From contig NZ_PDZL01000019.1 of the NCBI RefSeq assembly GCF_002735705.1, forward strand, positions 1 through 64,000: a DNA stretch of 64,000 nt, read 5' to 3'. The stretch is from Janthinobacterium sp. BJB426. Its GTDB lineage: Bacteria; Pseudomonadota; Gammaproteobacteria; Burkholderiales; Burkholderiaceae_D. Positions 23,041-31,682 of this stretch are shown piece by piece. The position numbers and the translations under genes are program-made. How positions within the stretch are numbered: the first letter of the stretch is position 1; each line of letters starts with the position of its first letter. The notes beneath the pieces are model-generated. The model was not told where the DNA came from and made no database searches. It was given only the letters and a program-made list of their open reading frames with translations.

Positions 23041-25298
23041 GCCGCAACACTTACACCATCGCCGTGCGCGCCCTGTGCGAATTCACGGCCAAGGTGGGCG
23101 ACCTGGACCTGCGTTTCACGCCGTCCCCCACGGCGCAGGAAGGCATGGCCGGGCACGCCACCGTCACTAGCCGGCGCGATGACGATTACCAGCGTGAAAT
23201 CAGTCTTTCCGGCGACTTCGGCCCCCTGCACGTGCGCGGGCGCGCCGATGGCTACGACCCGGCGCGGCGCCAGCTGGAAGAGATCAAGACCTACCGGGGC
23301 GAGCTGGACACCATGCCCGCCAACCACCGCCAGCTGCACTGGGCGCAGGCGCGCATCTACGGCCATTTGCTGTGCCAGCAACTGAACTTGCCCATGCTGC
23401 GCGTGGCGCTCGTGTATTTCGATATCGTGAGCCAGAAGGAAACCGTCATGCACGAGGAATGCACGGCCGAGGCGCTGCGTCTGTTCTTCGAACAGCATTG
23501 CACGCTGTTTCTCGACTGGGCCGAGCAGGAAATGGCGCACCGGGCCAGCCGCGACGCGCAACTCACGGCCATGGCCTTTCCCCACGCGGACTTTCGTCCG
23601 GGCCAGCGCCAGCTGGCCGAAGCCATGTACAAGGCCAGCAGCCGGGGCTGCGGCTTGCTGGCGCAGGCGCCAACGGGGATCGGCAAGACGGTGGGCAGCC
23701 TGTTTCCCATGTTGAAAGCCACGGCCGCGCATGGTCTCGATAAACTGTTTTTCCTGGCCGCCAAGGTGCCGGGGCGGCAAATGGCGCTCGACGCCTGCGC
23801 CATCCTCAAGGACAGTGCCCCGCTGCTGCCGTTGCGCGTGCTGGAACTGAGCGCCAAGAGCAGCGCCTGCGAACATCCTGACAAAGCCTGTCACGGCGAA
23901 TCGTGTCCGCTGGCCAAGGGTTTTTACGACCGCTTGCCGCTGGCGCGCGAGGTGGCGCTGGCCAGCGGTTTGATTTTGGACAAGGAAGCCGTGCGCGCCA
24001 TCGCCTTGCAGCAGGGTATTTGCCCGTATTACCTGGGCATGGAGTTGGCGCGCTGGAACGACGTCGTCATCGGCGACTACAATTATTATTTCGACCTCAG
24101 CGCCATGCTGTACGGTATGACCCTGGCACACGACTGGAAAGTCAATGTGCTGGTCGACGAAGCGCACAATATGGTGTCGCGCGCGCGCAGCATGTATTCG
24201 GCCGAGTTGGCACAGATCGACCTGAAAATGCTGCGCAAGTTCGCGCCCGACGCCATGAAAAAGCCGCTCGACCGCCTCTCGCGCCAGTGGACGGCTTTGC
24301 TGAAAGAACAGGATGGCGATTACCACGTGCATCCCGCCTTGCCCGACAAATTCTTTGGCGCCCTGCAAGGGGTGGCCACGGCCATCGGCGACTACATGGC
24401 CGAACACGCGACCACGCTCGATGACGACTTGCAGCGCTTCTATTTCGATGTGCTGCTGATCAACCGCCTGGCGGAAAGCTTCGGCGCGCATTCGCTGTTC
24501 GACGTCAGCAAAACGGAGACGGGTTCCACCGTCTGCATCCGCAACATCGTCCCGGCACCGTTTCTCAAGGAACGCTTCGCGGCCAGCCACAGCACGGCCC
24601 TGTTTTCCGCCACCCTGAGCCCGTGGAATTACTACAGCGACACCCTGGGCATGCCAGCCAACACGGCCTGGGTCGATGTGGAATCGCCGTTCCAGGCGGA
24701 ACAATTGTCCGTGCGCGTGGCCGACACCATTTCCACGCGCTACCAGCACCGCGCGGCCTCGCTGCTGCCCATCGCCCAGCTGATGGCGAAGCAATACGCG
24801 GAAACGCCGGGCAACTACCTGGCCTTCTTCAGCAGCTTCGATTACATGGAAAAGACGGCCCACTTGTTTGCCCAGCATTACCCTGACGTGCCCATCTGGC
24901 AGCAGCCGCGCCGCATGGACGATGCTGCCCGCGCGCAATTTTTGGGCCGCTTCGGCCTGGACACGCGCGGCATCGGCTTTGCCGTGCTCGGTGGCGCCTT
25001 CGGCGAAGGTATCGACTTGCCCGGCGCGCGCCTGATCGGCGCCTTCATCGCCACCCTCGGTTTGCCGCAGATCAACCCCGTCAACGAGCAGATCCGCCAG
25101 CGCATGGGCGATATCTTCGGCGCCGGCTACGACTACACCTATTTATATCCGGGCATGCAAAAGGTGGTGCAGGCGGCCGGCAGGGTCATCCGCACGCAGT
25201 CGGACAAGGGTGTCGTCTACCTGATCGACGACCGCTTTTCGCGCCTGGAAATCCGCCAGCTCTTGCCCACCTGGTGGGATGTGCAGCTAGCCAACTAA
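23037..25298 (+). CDS. Nuclease-XPD/DinG-type helicase fusion
   Basis: A 753-aa protein from ATG 23037, overlapping the FAN1-like stop. Residues 1-170 look like a PD-D/ExK nuclease domain of the Cas4/RecB type (GRADGYDP, then LEEIKTYRG and QLHWAQARIYGHLLCQQ). The rest is an iron-sulfur superfamily 2 helicase: Walker A GIGKT (Lys217), four candidate cluster cysteines (278, 285, 290, 329), the DEAH box at 374-377 (VLVDEAHNM), SATLSPWNYY, and motif VI QAAGRVIRTQSDKG. It is expected to unwind DNA 5'-3' in repair together with FAN1. The last 12 bases overlap the convergent LytTR gene. Confidence 0.9.
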   Translation: MSRNTYTIAVRALCEFTAKVGDLDLRFTPSPTAQEGMAGHATVTSRRDDDYQREISLSGDFGPLHVRGRADGYDPARRQLEEIKTYRGELDTMPANHRQLHWAQARIYGHLLCQQLNLPMLRVALVYFDIVSQKETVMHEECTAEALRLFFEQHCTLFLDWAEQEMAHRASRDAQLTAMAFPHADFRPGQRQLAEAMYKASSRGCGLLAQAPTGIGKTVGSLFPMLKATAAHGLDKLFFLAAKVPGRQMALDACAILKDSAPLLPLRVLELSAKSSACEHPDKACHGESCPLAKGFYDRLPLAREVALASGLILDKEAVRAIALQQGICPYYLGMELARWNDVVIGDYNYYFDLSAMLYGMTLAHDWKVNVLVDEAHNMVSRARSMYSAELAQIDLKMLRKFAPDAMKKPLDRLSRQWTALLKEQDGDYHVHPALPDKFFGALQGVATAIGDYMAEHATTLDDDLQRFYFDVLLINRLAESFGAHSLFDVSKTETGSTVCIRNIVPAPFLKERFAASHSTALFSATLSPWNYYSDTLGMPANTAWVDVESPFQAEQLSVRVADTISTRYQHRAASLLPIAQLMAKQYAETPGNYLAFFSSFDYMEKTAHLFAQHYPDVPIWQQPRRMDDAARAQFLGRFGLDTRGIGFAVLGGAFGEGIDLPGARLIGAFIATLGLPQINPVNEQIRQRMGDIFGAGYDYTYLYPGMQKVVQAAGRVIRTQSDKGVVYLIDDRFSRLEIRQLLPTWWDVQLAN

Positions 25299-26030
25299 TA
25301 TCTTAAGCTTCTGGTAGCCCGCCTTGCTGACGGGTATCCTCGTGTCATCGCGCAGGATGGCCACGTGGCTGTCTTTCGTCGCCGCCTCGATGCGGCGGAT
25401 ACCGTCGATATTGAGCAGATACGACCTGTGCACGCGCAGGAACTTGGCGGGGTCGAGCTGGGTCTCCAGTTCCGCCAAGGTCTGGCTTTTCAGGTAGGAC
25501 TTGCCCTCGGAACGGATGCTGATGTAGTCATCTTGCGCCTCGATGTAGTCGATGCGCGCGCTGGCGATCACGTGGACCTTGGCGCCGTCGCGTATCAGCA
25601 CGCGGTCCAGCGGCGCGCTGCGCGTGGCCGCCTCGCGTGCCAGCGTCAGCACAGTCTCGGGCAAGCTGCGGTGGGCGCGCGCATGGGCCAACGCCTGGTC
25701 GAAGCGCTGTTCGCTGAACGGTTTCAGCAGATAGTCCAGGGCATGGCATTCGAACGCCTTCAAGGCGTACTGGTCGTAGGCCGTGACAAAGATCAAACGC
25801 GTCTTGGCGCCGATCAGCTCCGCCACTTCAAAACCATCGAGGCGCGGCATCTGGATGTCGAGAAACACCAGTTCCGGTTCCATATCCGCGATGGCCTTGA
25901 CGGCTTCGAAGCCGTTGGCGCACTCGGCCACGATGTCGATATCGTCATGGCGCGCCAGGTATTCACGCAACACGCTGCGCGCCAGCAATTCGTCATCGAC
26001 GATGGCGACCCGCATTCTTGCCTGCATCAT
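25287..26030 (-). CDS. LytTR-family response regulator
   Basis: A 247-aa two-component regulator (AlgR/LytR type). The receiver has VDDE near the start, Asp58 in LVFLDIQMP as phospho-acceptor, TAYDQYALKAF and LLKPF. The LytTR DNA-binding domain (about 145-245) shows IDYIEAQDDYISIRSEGKSY, FLRVHRSYLLNID and RIPVSKAGYQKLK. GGAGG precedes ATG 26030, which overlaps the kinase stop by four bases. It is the last gene of the four-gene operon. Its 3' end overlaps the convergent helicase by 12 bp. Confidence 0.93.
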   Translation of the reverse strand: MMQARMRVAIVDDELLARSVLREYLARHDDIDIVAECANGFEAVKAIADMEPELVFLDIQMPRLDGFEVAELIGAKTRLIFVTAYDQYALKAFECHALDYLLKPFSEQRFDQALAHARAHRSLPETVLTLAREAATRSAPLDRVLIRDGAKVHVIASARIDYIEAQDDYISIRSEGKSYLKSQTLAELETQLDPAKFLRVHRSYLLNIDGIRRIEAATKDSHVAILRDDTRIPVSKAGYQKLKILVG

Positions 26031-27103
26031 GCATCCTCCGTGTCGCCGGTCTGCGCCGGCATGGAAATCATCACTTCGAAATGGCCGTCGCGCCGGCCCC
26101 AGTGCACGCCGGCCTCGTGGCCATACGCGCCGGCCAGGCGCTGGCGCACGTTCTCCAGGCCGACGCCATTGCCGCGCTGTGGCCCTTGATCCGCATCAAC
26201 CGGGTTGCGCACGGCGATCTGCAGCAGGCTGCCCACGCGCCGGGCCTCGATGGCGATCTGGCCGCCCTCCGTCAAGCCGCAGATACCATGCTTGACGGCA
26301 TTTTCCACCAGCGGCTGTATCAGCATGGGTGGCAGCAGACACGCCAGCGCGGCGGCGTCGATGGCTTCCGCCACTTGCAGGCGTTCGCCGAAACGCACTT
26401 GCTCGATGGCGAGAAAGTGGCGGATCAGCACCAGTTCCTGCTCCACGGTAATGTGCTTGTGCGCCTCCAGGCTCAGGCTCTGACGAAAAAAGCTGGCCAG
26501 CTGCACCGTCATCTGGCGCGCACCCGCCGCATTGATAGACGTCAAGGCGCTGATGGAGTTCAGGCTGTTGAACAGGAAATGCGGATCAATTTGCGTGCGC
26601 AGCATGCGCAATTGCGCTTCCTGCGCCGCCAGCTGCGCTTCCAGCCCCCGCTGCTCGGCCATCCTGGCGCGCACGAATTCCAGCAACAGATAATGCACGG
26701 CGGCAGCCAGGCAATACAGCAGCGCACCCAGGCCGAAGAACAGGGCCAGCAGCGATTGCGTCAGGTTCACGCCCAGCCAGCGCAGCTCCAGCAACAGGCT
26801 GACGCTGTTCAAAAATTGCAGCAGGGTGGCCCACAGCAAGCCCGCGAACAGGGCCGCCACGCCCATCACGCCGGCGATGGCGAGCGGATGGCGGACGTGC
26901 AAGGGGTAGGCGCGGCACAGGTAAAACGCGGAAAAGCCGGAACCGATCGCATACACGAGCGTGGCGGGCACCACCAGCACGACGGCATTGAGCCAGGGTG
27001 CGTGCGCCACCCTGGCCAGGATAAAGGCCAGGGCCAGGCCCAGCGCGATGCAGACCAGGAACACCACCACGGCGCTGCGCCGCTTCGACAAGGGCCCCGA
27101 CAT
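26027..27103 (-). CDS. LytS-type sensor histidine kinase
   Basis: A 358-aa membrane kinase of the His_kinase (LytS/YpdA) family. The N-terminal half has about four hydrophobic helices (10-30, 40-60, 75-100, 115-145) without a periplasmic domain. His175 lies in the family signature QIDPHFLFNSLNSISAL, followed by PPMLIQPLVENAVKHG and a GNGVGLENVRQRL ATP lid. It likely phosphorylates the downstream LytTR regulator. The stop of the LiaF-like gene is 6 bp upstream. Confidence 0.93.
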   Translation of the reverse strand: MSGPLSKRRSAVVVFLVCIALGLALAFILARVAHAPWLNAVVLVVPATLVYAIGSGFSAFYLCRAYPLHVRHPLAIAGVMGVAALFAGLLWATLLQFLNSVSLLLELRWLGVNLTQSLLALFFGLGALLYCLAAAVHYLLLEFVRARMAEQRGLEAQLAAQEAQLRMLRTQIDPHFLFNSLNSISALTSINAAGARQMTVQLASFFRQSLSLEAHKHITVEQELVLIRHFLAIEQVRFGERLQVAEAIDAAALACLLPPMLIQPLVENAVKHGICGLTEGGQIAIEARRVGSLLQIAVRNPVDADQGPQRGNGVGLENVRQRLAGAYGHEAGVHWGRRDGHFEVMISMPAQTGDTEDA

Positions 27104-27109
27104 GCGCGC

Positions 27110-27925
27110 CTAGTTGCGGATTTCCAGGCCGCCCATGATGGCGTAGCCCGTCACGTACAGGCGCTTGGCCTGGTTCGGCGGCACGATGGTCTTTTCCTCG
27201 AAGCCGCCGAGGATGGGCGTGCCCTGCAGCACGACGCTCCAGTCGGGCGGAATCTTGATGGTGACGCCGCCGCACAGGGCAAATACGTTGAGCACGGCTT
27301 CGCCTTCGATCGACGCCTGACGCAAGTCGATTTCGCAGCCGGCCATGATGACATTGATATCGCCGCCCTTGAAGCGCTGCGACGACACGCGCCGCACGTA
27401 ACCGCCGAGGATGGCCGTCACTTCGATGATGCTGTCATCGTCCGCCTGCCCGCTGGCGCCGGGCGCTGCCGTGGCAGCGGCGGCATCCTTGTCGAGCGAC
27501 ACGGCGCCATTCCTGGCCTGGCCGAACGAGTCAGGCGCTGCCATGCCATCCTGCTGCGCGCCAAAGCGCCGGCGACGCTGGCGCTGCTGCGCGCCGGGCA
27601 GGGATTTCGACACCACGGCCACGCCCAGGCCGATGATCAGCAAGGGCCACAGCAAGTCCCAGTTCATGTAGAAGATGCCCATGTGCTTGAGGGTCCAGGC
27701 CACGCCCAGCAGCACCAGCATGCCGCCCAATAAATAACCGTTCGCGCTGCGGCTTTGCGACAGTTTCAGCAGACCGAACACGATCAGCGCCGTGGGCCAG
27801 AAGCGGAAGGTATAGCGCACATCGATGAAACCGAGGTTATCGAGCAGGAACAGCAGTCCCAGGCCGATGACGATGATGCCCAGCACGATCTGCGATGGCG
27901 AGTGCAGCGGCGGTTTATTTTTCAT
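27110..27925 (-). CDS. LiaF-like membrane protein (DUF2154-type C-terminus)
   Basis: A 271-aa protein. The N-terminal part has four hydrophobic segments in LiaI/LiaF style (IVLGIIVIGLGLLFLLDNLG, FWPTALIVFGLLKL, WPLLIIGLGVAVV). After a charged linker the C-terminal domain (about 155-271) is a beta-helix-like LiaF domain: IIEVTAILGGYVRRV, GGDINVIMAGCEIDLRQA and GTPILGGFEEKTIVPP. LiaF proteins repress a cell-envelope stress kinase in Firmicutes; here the partner is LytS-like. ATG 27925 has GGGAG seven bases upstream. Confidence 0.88.
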   Translation of the reverse strand: MKNKPPLHSPSQIVLGIIVIGLGLLFLLDNLGFIDVRYTFRFWPTALIVFGLLKLSQSRSANGYLLGGMLVLLGVAWTLKHMGIFYMNWDLLWPLLIIGLGVAVVSKSLPGAQQRQRRRRFGAQQDGMAAPDSFGQARNGAVSLDKDAAAATAAPGASGQADDDSIIEVTAILGGYVRRVSSQRFKGGDINVIMAGCEIDLRQASIEGEAVLNVFALCGGVTIKIPPDWSVVLQGTPILGGFEEKTIVPPNQAKRLYVTGYAIMGGLEIRN

Positions 27926-28298
27926 GCTCGGACTCCCGGTAGGCAATAAAATGTTTGTTCAGCAGCGGTTCCAGCACCAAACCCACGCCCCAGGCGATCA
28001 GCAAGGCGGGCCAGCTATTGTAGAAATGCAAGTTCCACAGTTCTTCATACGATACATACCACCAGGCGGCGAAAAAGATCAGCCACAGGCCGCTCAATAC
28101 CTGCTTGGCGGACACGGGTGTGAGCAGCTTGTTCAGGCCGAAGACGACCAGTATCACCGGCCAATAATGCCATAGTGAATAGTAATCGTGGAGATAGATC
28201 ACATCGAGCCGGTCCAGCAGGACGATGGCGCCGATGGCGATCAGCAGCACGCCCCACAGCAGCTGGGTACGGCGGCAATAGGCTGGTTCAGGTTTCAC
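27915..28298 (-). CDS. LiaI/LiaF-like small transmembrane protein
   Basis: A 127-aa membrane protein with about four hydrophobic segments (LLWGVLLIAIGAIVLLDRL, YWPVILVVFGLNKLL, GLWLIFFAAWWY, WPALLIAWGVGLVLEPLL). The layout matches the N-terminal half of the next gene, suggesting an ancestral duplication. GTG 28298 is chosen for AAGGGG five bases upstream; GTG 28304 is the alternative. It overlaps the LiaF-like gene by 11 bp and is first in the operon. Confidence 0.8.
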   Translation of the reverse strand: MKPEPAYCRRTQLLWGVLLIAIGAIVLLDRLDVIYLHDYYSLWHYWPVILVVFGLNKLLTPVSAKQVLSGLWLIFFAAWWYVSYEELWNLHFYNSWPALLIAWGVGLVLEPLLNKHFIAYRESEHEK

Positions 28299-28427
28299 GG
28301 TCACCCCTTGAAGTTGGTTGATCGTAAAGATACGCGGATTTCGGGAAGGAGAAAACAACGCTTCGGCGAATGGCGGAAAGACAGCGGTGAATGGCGCAAC
28401 GGCGGAAATGACGGGCAAAAAACAGGC

Positions 28428-28451
28428 AAAAAAAAAGACCGGCTAGGCCGG
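28428..28451 (-). terminator. Rho-independent terminator on the minus strand
   Basis: A 5-bp all-GC stem (28439-28443 / 28447-28451) with a 3-base loop, followed on the minus strand by TC and nine T. It ends whatever is transcribed from above it, either the epimerase mRNA or a small RNA from 28452-28693. Confidence 0.7.
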
Positions 28452-28693
28452 CCTTGAAGGGGTTCGCAGTCCACACCGCGACCTGGAGTTGCAGTGCACA
28501 GCCGCGTGGCGCAGGGCGCAAACGCGAACAGAAATCTGGTGCCGATCCTTGAGGCGACCGGCTGACCTGCTGGAAGATCGAACATGCCGCCAACTTCACG
28601 GCAGTGCGTCTCAACCAAGCAAAGCCATCATACTCCCGATCGCCATACAGCACCGTTCGCTAGCGCACACTGATGGGGTTTTGCTGAGCTGCA
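28452..28693 (-). other. 242-bp non-coding stretch ahead of terminator
   Basis: No credible gene on either strand. It lies between the epimerase stop and a strong minus-strand terminator, so it is either a long 3' UTR or a small RNA. A TATGAT box occurs on the minus strand but without a matching -35. I cannot assign it to a known RNA family. Confidence 0.35.
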
Positions 28694-29608
28694 TCAAGCG
28701 GCGACGGCATGCGGCGGGTTGAGCATGTCATTCTTGATCCATGTCAGCACGGACGGCCCTTGCGGCTGCCAGCCCAGCAGCTTGCGCGCCCGTTCACCGC
28801 GCACGCGGCTGTTGGAGCCAAGGCCATACGACGCCATCTCATAACCCCATTCGGCAATCGCCTCGGGCAGCGGCCAGTCCTGCGCGGGGCCCAGGTCCAG
28901 TGCGGTGGCGATGGCGGCCGTCATGTCGCGGAAAGCCGCTTCGCCCGACTCGACAAAGTAAAAGGTGCCGGCCGGCGACTTTTCCAGCGCCAGCAAATAC
29001 AGGCTGACGACATCGTCGATATGCACATTGGACCAGATATTGCGACCCGGCCCCACGTGGCGCACGATGCCGCTCTTGCGCGCCTGTTTCAGCAGGCGTG
29101 GCAACTGCACGCTGTCGCGCGGCAAGACGCCATGACCGTAGATCAGGGTATTGCACAGCACGCTCGCGCGCACGCCCTGGCTTGCGCTGGCCAGGACCAG
29201 GTCATCGATGGCCACGCGGGCTGCCTTGTCGGCCGTGGGTGCCGGCAACTTGTCTTCGTAATAGATCTGTTCCGTGCCCTCGCCGCCCGACGCGTCGCCC
29301 ACGATGGACGAGCCGCTCGTATGCAGGAACGGCTTGTTCGTGCCGGCCAGCGCTTCGATGATGGCTTCGACGGCGCCCCGGTGGTCGCTGCTGGCCGCAT
29401 TGATGACGGCATCGGCCGCCTTCGCCTGCTCGATGAGCAATTCGCGGTCGTTCAAGGTGCCGACGATACCATGTACGCCGATGGTGGCCAGCTCGGCCAC
29501 CTGTTCCGGTTTGCGCACGAGGCCCGTCAGCTGGTGGCCGGCCCGCACGAGGCCCGCCGCGATGGAACTGCCAATAAATCCTGCTGCGCCCGTCAAGAAT
29601 ACTTTCAT
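28694..29608 (-). CDS. NAD-dependent epimerase/dehydratase (extended SDR)
   Basis: A 304-aa Rossmann enzyme starting MKVFLTGAAGFIGSSIAAGL with the TGxxGxxG motif. Later blocks include AVINAASSDHRG, FLHTSGSSIVGD and SNVHIDDVVSLYLLALEKS. The usual YxxxK catalytic pair is not obvious: a YYEDK occurs near residue 118, so activity may differ from classical epimerases. Substrate unknown. It is monocistronic as far as the sequence shows; the preceding helicase gene ends 94 bp upstream. Confidence 0.87.
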   Translation of the reverse strand: MKVFLTGAAGFIGSSIAAGLVRAGHQLTGLVRKPEQVAELATIGVHGIVGTLNDRELLIEQAKAADAVINAASSDHRGAVEAIIEALAGTNKPFLHTSGSSIVGDASGGEGTEQIYYEDKLPAPTADKAARVAIDDLVLASASQGVRASVLCNTLIYGHGVLPRDSVQLPRLLKQARKSGIVRHVGPGRNIWSNVHIDDVVSLYLLALEKSPAGTFYFVESGEAAFRDMTAAIATALDLGPAQDWPLPEAIAEWGYEMASYGLGSNSRVRGERARKLLGWQPQGPSVLTWIKNDMLNPPHAVAA

Positions 29609-29702
29609 GCTTTACTCCCTGTCTGGTTAGATTGCTGTCAATCACACCAACAAAGTATGCCCGCTTTCGTCTTTCGCAAAAAGCAGCTGCGCAGCAAAAG
29701 AT

Positions 29703-31649
29703 CTATGACTTCGGCGCAACAGTCTTCTGTTTGAGCTGCAGGGCGGCGATGTAGTGGCTCCGGTAGGCGGGGTCTTGCGGCGTCAGCAAGGTGAGCCTGT
29801 CGCGCGCGCGGGTGGCGGCCACATAGAAACGGTTTTCTTCTTCCAGCGGGTCCGTCTTACTGCGAGGGAATTCATCGACGGCCAGGTAGGGCAAGATGAC
29901 GTGGTTGTATTCAAGGCCCTTGATCTGGTCGATGCAGGCGATGACCAGCCTGGCCTTGCCAGTCGAGACCGTCACGGCTTCCTCCATCTCGCCCAGCCAG
30001 CCGGCAAAGCCGCCCAGCGCCACGCCCGCCTCGCGGCACACGGCAATAAAGCCGTGCAGGGAACGGGCAACGACCCGCGCCTGGGCCGGGTCGACATAGA
30101 TGCGGCGCGCCGTCTGTTCCAGCTGCATCAGGCCAAAGATGTGCTGCAGCGCGTCGCCCGCCGGGGCGTCAGGAGGCAGCGCGCGCAGGTAATCGACGGC
30201 GGCCAGGGTCAGCGCCGCCTTGTCCTGGTTGTGCGACTTGGCCAGCTGGTTCGTCAAGAAGCCTTCCAGCAAGTCGGGATAGTTGGCCACGTCGGCCTTG
30301 GCTTGCTGCAACTCCGTGCGCGTAAAAGGGATTTCCGCGAACGCCACCAGGGCTTCGAGGATTTCGCCGCGGCGCGGGCCGCTCTTGATCGCATGTAAAT
30401 CCTTGCGGGCGATGGCGACCATGCCGCGCAGCATCAGCACTTCCAGGCTCAGCAGATAACTGTTCATGTCCACCAGGCCATACGCGATGCCGCTCTGGAA
30501 CAGTGCCGTTTCCACGCGGATGGCCTGGTCGCGGTCGCGCAGCAAGATCGCCGTCGTGCCCGCATGCGCATGTTCGAGCGCCGCGATCAGCTGGGCGCTG
30601 CATGCCTGCGGTTGCGCATGGTCATACTCCAGCAGTTCGATGTGGGTGGCGCGCGACAGGGCCGACACGCTGGCCTTGTTTTTCAGCACGCCGACAGCCT
30701 GCGCCAGCTGCGGACCGTAGCGATAGGAAGCCGTCAGCGGCAAGCGCTGCAAGGCGGGGAATTCCTGCTCGAAGCGCTGGCGCAGGAAGCGGTGGTCGGC
30801 GCCCGACCACGTGTAGATGACTTGATCCTTGTCGCCGGCGCCGCAGAAAAACGCGTTGCCGCGGCGTATCAGCATGGTCAGCAGGCGGAACGACGCTTCG
30901 TTCAAATCGTGCAATTCATCGGCGACGATGATCTGGAAGGCTGGCAATTGCTGGCGCAGCGGCTCGTCGCCGTCGAGCATGCGCACGAGGTCGTAGGTGG
31001 CGTCGAACGATGCGCGGAACTGGATCTCGCCCGTGTCGGCGCCGCGCAAGCCTTCGTATTCGCGCAGCCACAGATAATGCGTGCGCGACATGCCCAGCAG
31101 CTCCAGGTTATCGTCCAGGGAATTGCTCTCGAAGTCAGGATTTTGAAAGTCCAGGCGCGCCTTGGTGCGCAACTGCAATTTCAAGAATTCGGCAATCGCC
31201 CCGTTGGTCGTATTAATTTCCAGCGGGTAACGGTGCGCGTATTTCTCCGATACGACTTCCAGCGCTTCCCAGGCTACCGGGCGCAGCTCTTCATCGCTGC
31301 GCATGGATGCCACCTGCATATTTTCCAGCTGCAACAGCACCTTGGCGGCAAAGGCGTCGAAGGTATCGACCGTGAGGCGCTTGACGACACCGAGCGGCAC
31401 GCCCACCTCCAGCAGGCGCTGGCGCAGGGCCACGCGCGCCGCTTCCGTGAAGACCAGGGCCAACATGCGCTCGGGCGCGCGGCCCCGGTGCAGCGCCTCG
31501 GCCAGGCGCAGGGCCAGGGTCGTCGTCTTGGCGGCGCCGGCATTGGCGTCGATCAAGACCACTTTCTTTTGCGCCGTCTGGATGGCGACCTGCTCCGGCG
31601 TGGGCGTGATGCGTTTGGGAATGAACTGCGGGGCGTTATCTGTACTCAA
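29703..31649 (-). CDS. UvrD/Rep-like superfamily 1 helicase, atypical motifs
   Basis: A 648-aa helicase-like protein. Motif I is DANAGAAKTTTLALRLAEAL, with Ala-Ala where most UvrD proteins have Ser-Gly before Lys-Thr. Motif II is IVADELHDLNE rather than DEYQD. Motif III-IV is DKDQVIYTWSGADHRFL with ASYRYGPQLA, and motif V-VI is IKGLEYNHVILP with FYVAATRARDRLTLL. No C-terminal nuclease domain is visible. It lies 33 bp downstream of the EgtB-like gene, probably co-transcribed. The function is likely DNA repair or recombination; a specialised role cannot be read from sequence. Confidence 0.88.
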   Translation of the reverse strand: MSTDNAPQFIPKRITPTPEQVAIQTAQKKVVLIDANAGAAKTTTLALRLAEALHRGRAPERMLALVFTEAARVALRQRLLEVGVPLGVVKRLTVDTFDAFAAKVLLQLENMQVASMRSDEELRPVAWEALEVVSEKYAHRYPLEINTTNGAIAEFLKLQLRTKARLDFQNPDFESNSLDDNLELLGMSRTHYLWLREYEGLRGADTGEIQFRASFDATYDLVRMLDGDEPLRQQLPAFQIIVADELHDLNEASFRLLTMLIRRGNAFFCGAGDKDQVIYTWSGADHRFLRQRFEQEFPALQRLPLTASYRYGPQLAQAVGVLKNKASVSALSRATHIELLEYDHAQPQACSAQLIAALEHAHAGTTAILLRDRDQAIRVETALFQSGIAYGLVDMNSYLLSLEVLMLRGMVAIARKDLHAIKSGPRRGEILEALVAFAEIPFTRTELQQAKADVANYPDLLEGFLTNQLAKSHNQDKAALTLAAVDYLRALPPDAPAGDALQHIFGLMQLEQTARRIYVDPAQARVVARSLHGFIAVCREAGVALGGFAGWLGEMEEAVTVSTGKARLVIACIDQIKGLEYNHVILPYLAVDEFPRSKTDPLEEENRFYVAATRARDRLTLLTPQDPAYRSHYIAALQLKQKTVAPKS

Positions 31650-31682
31650 GGGTATCCTGAAATAATGTCTGTTCTCGGCGCG

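Noticed and set aside
21274-25020. Long minus-strand open frames (582 and 641 aa) opposite the FAN1-like and helicase genes
   Set aside because: Compositionally biased, no recognisable domain, and antisense to genes with intact catalytic motifs.
26018-27733. 571-aa plus-strand frame opposite the LytS kinase and LiaF-like genes
   Set aside because: His/Gln/Ala-rich shadow of high-GC codons; the minus-strand genes have full motifs.
28452-28693. Possible 6S RNA
   Set aside because: I could not see the long closing stem with central bubble needed for 6S, so no RNA family is assigned.
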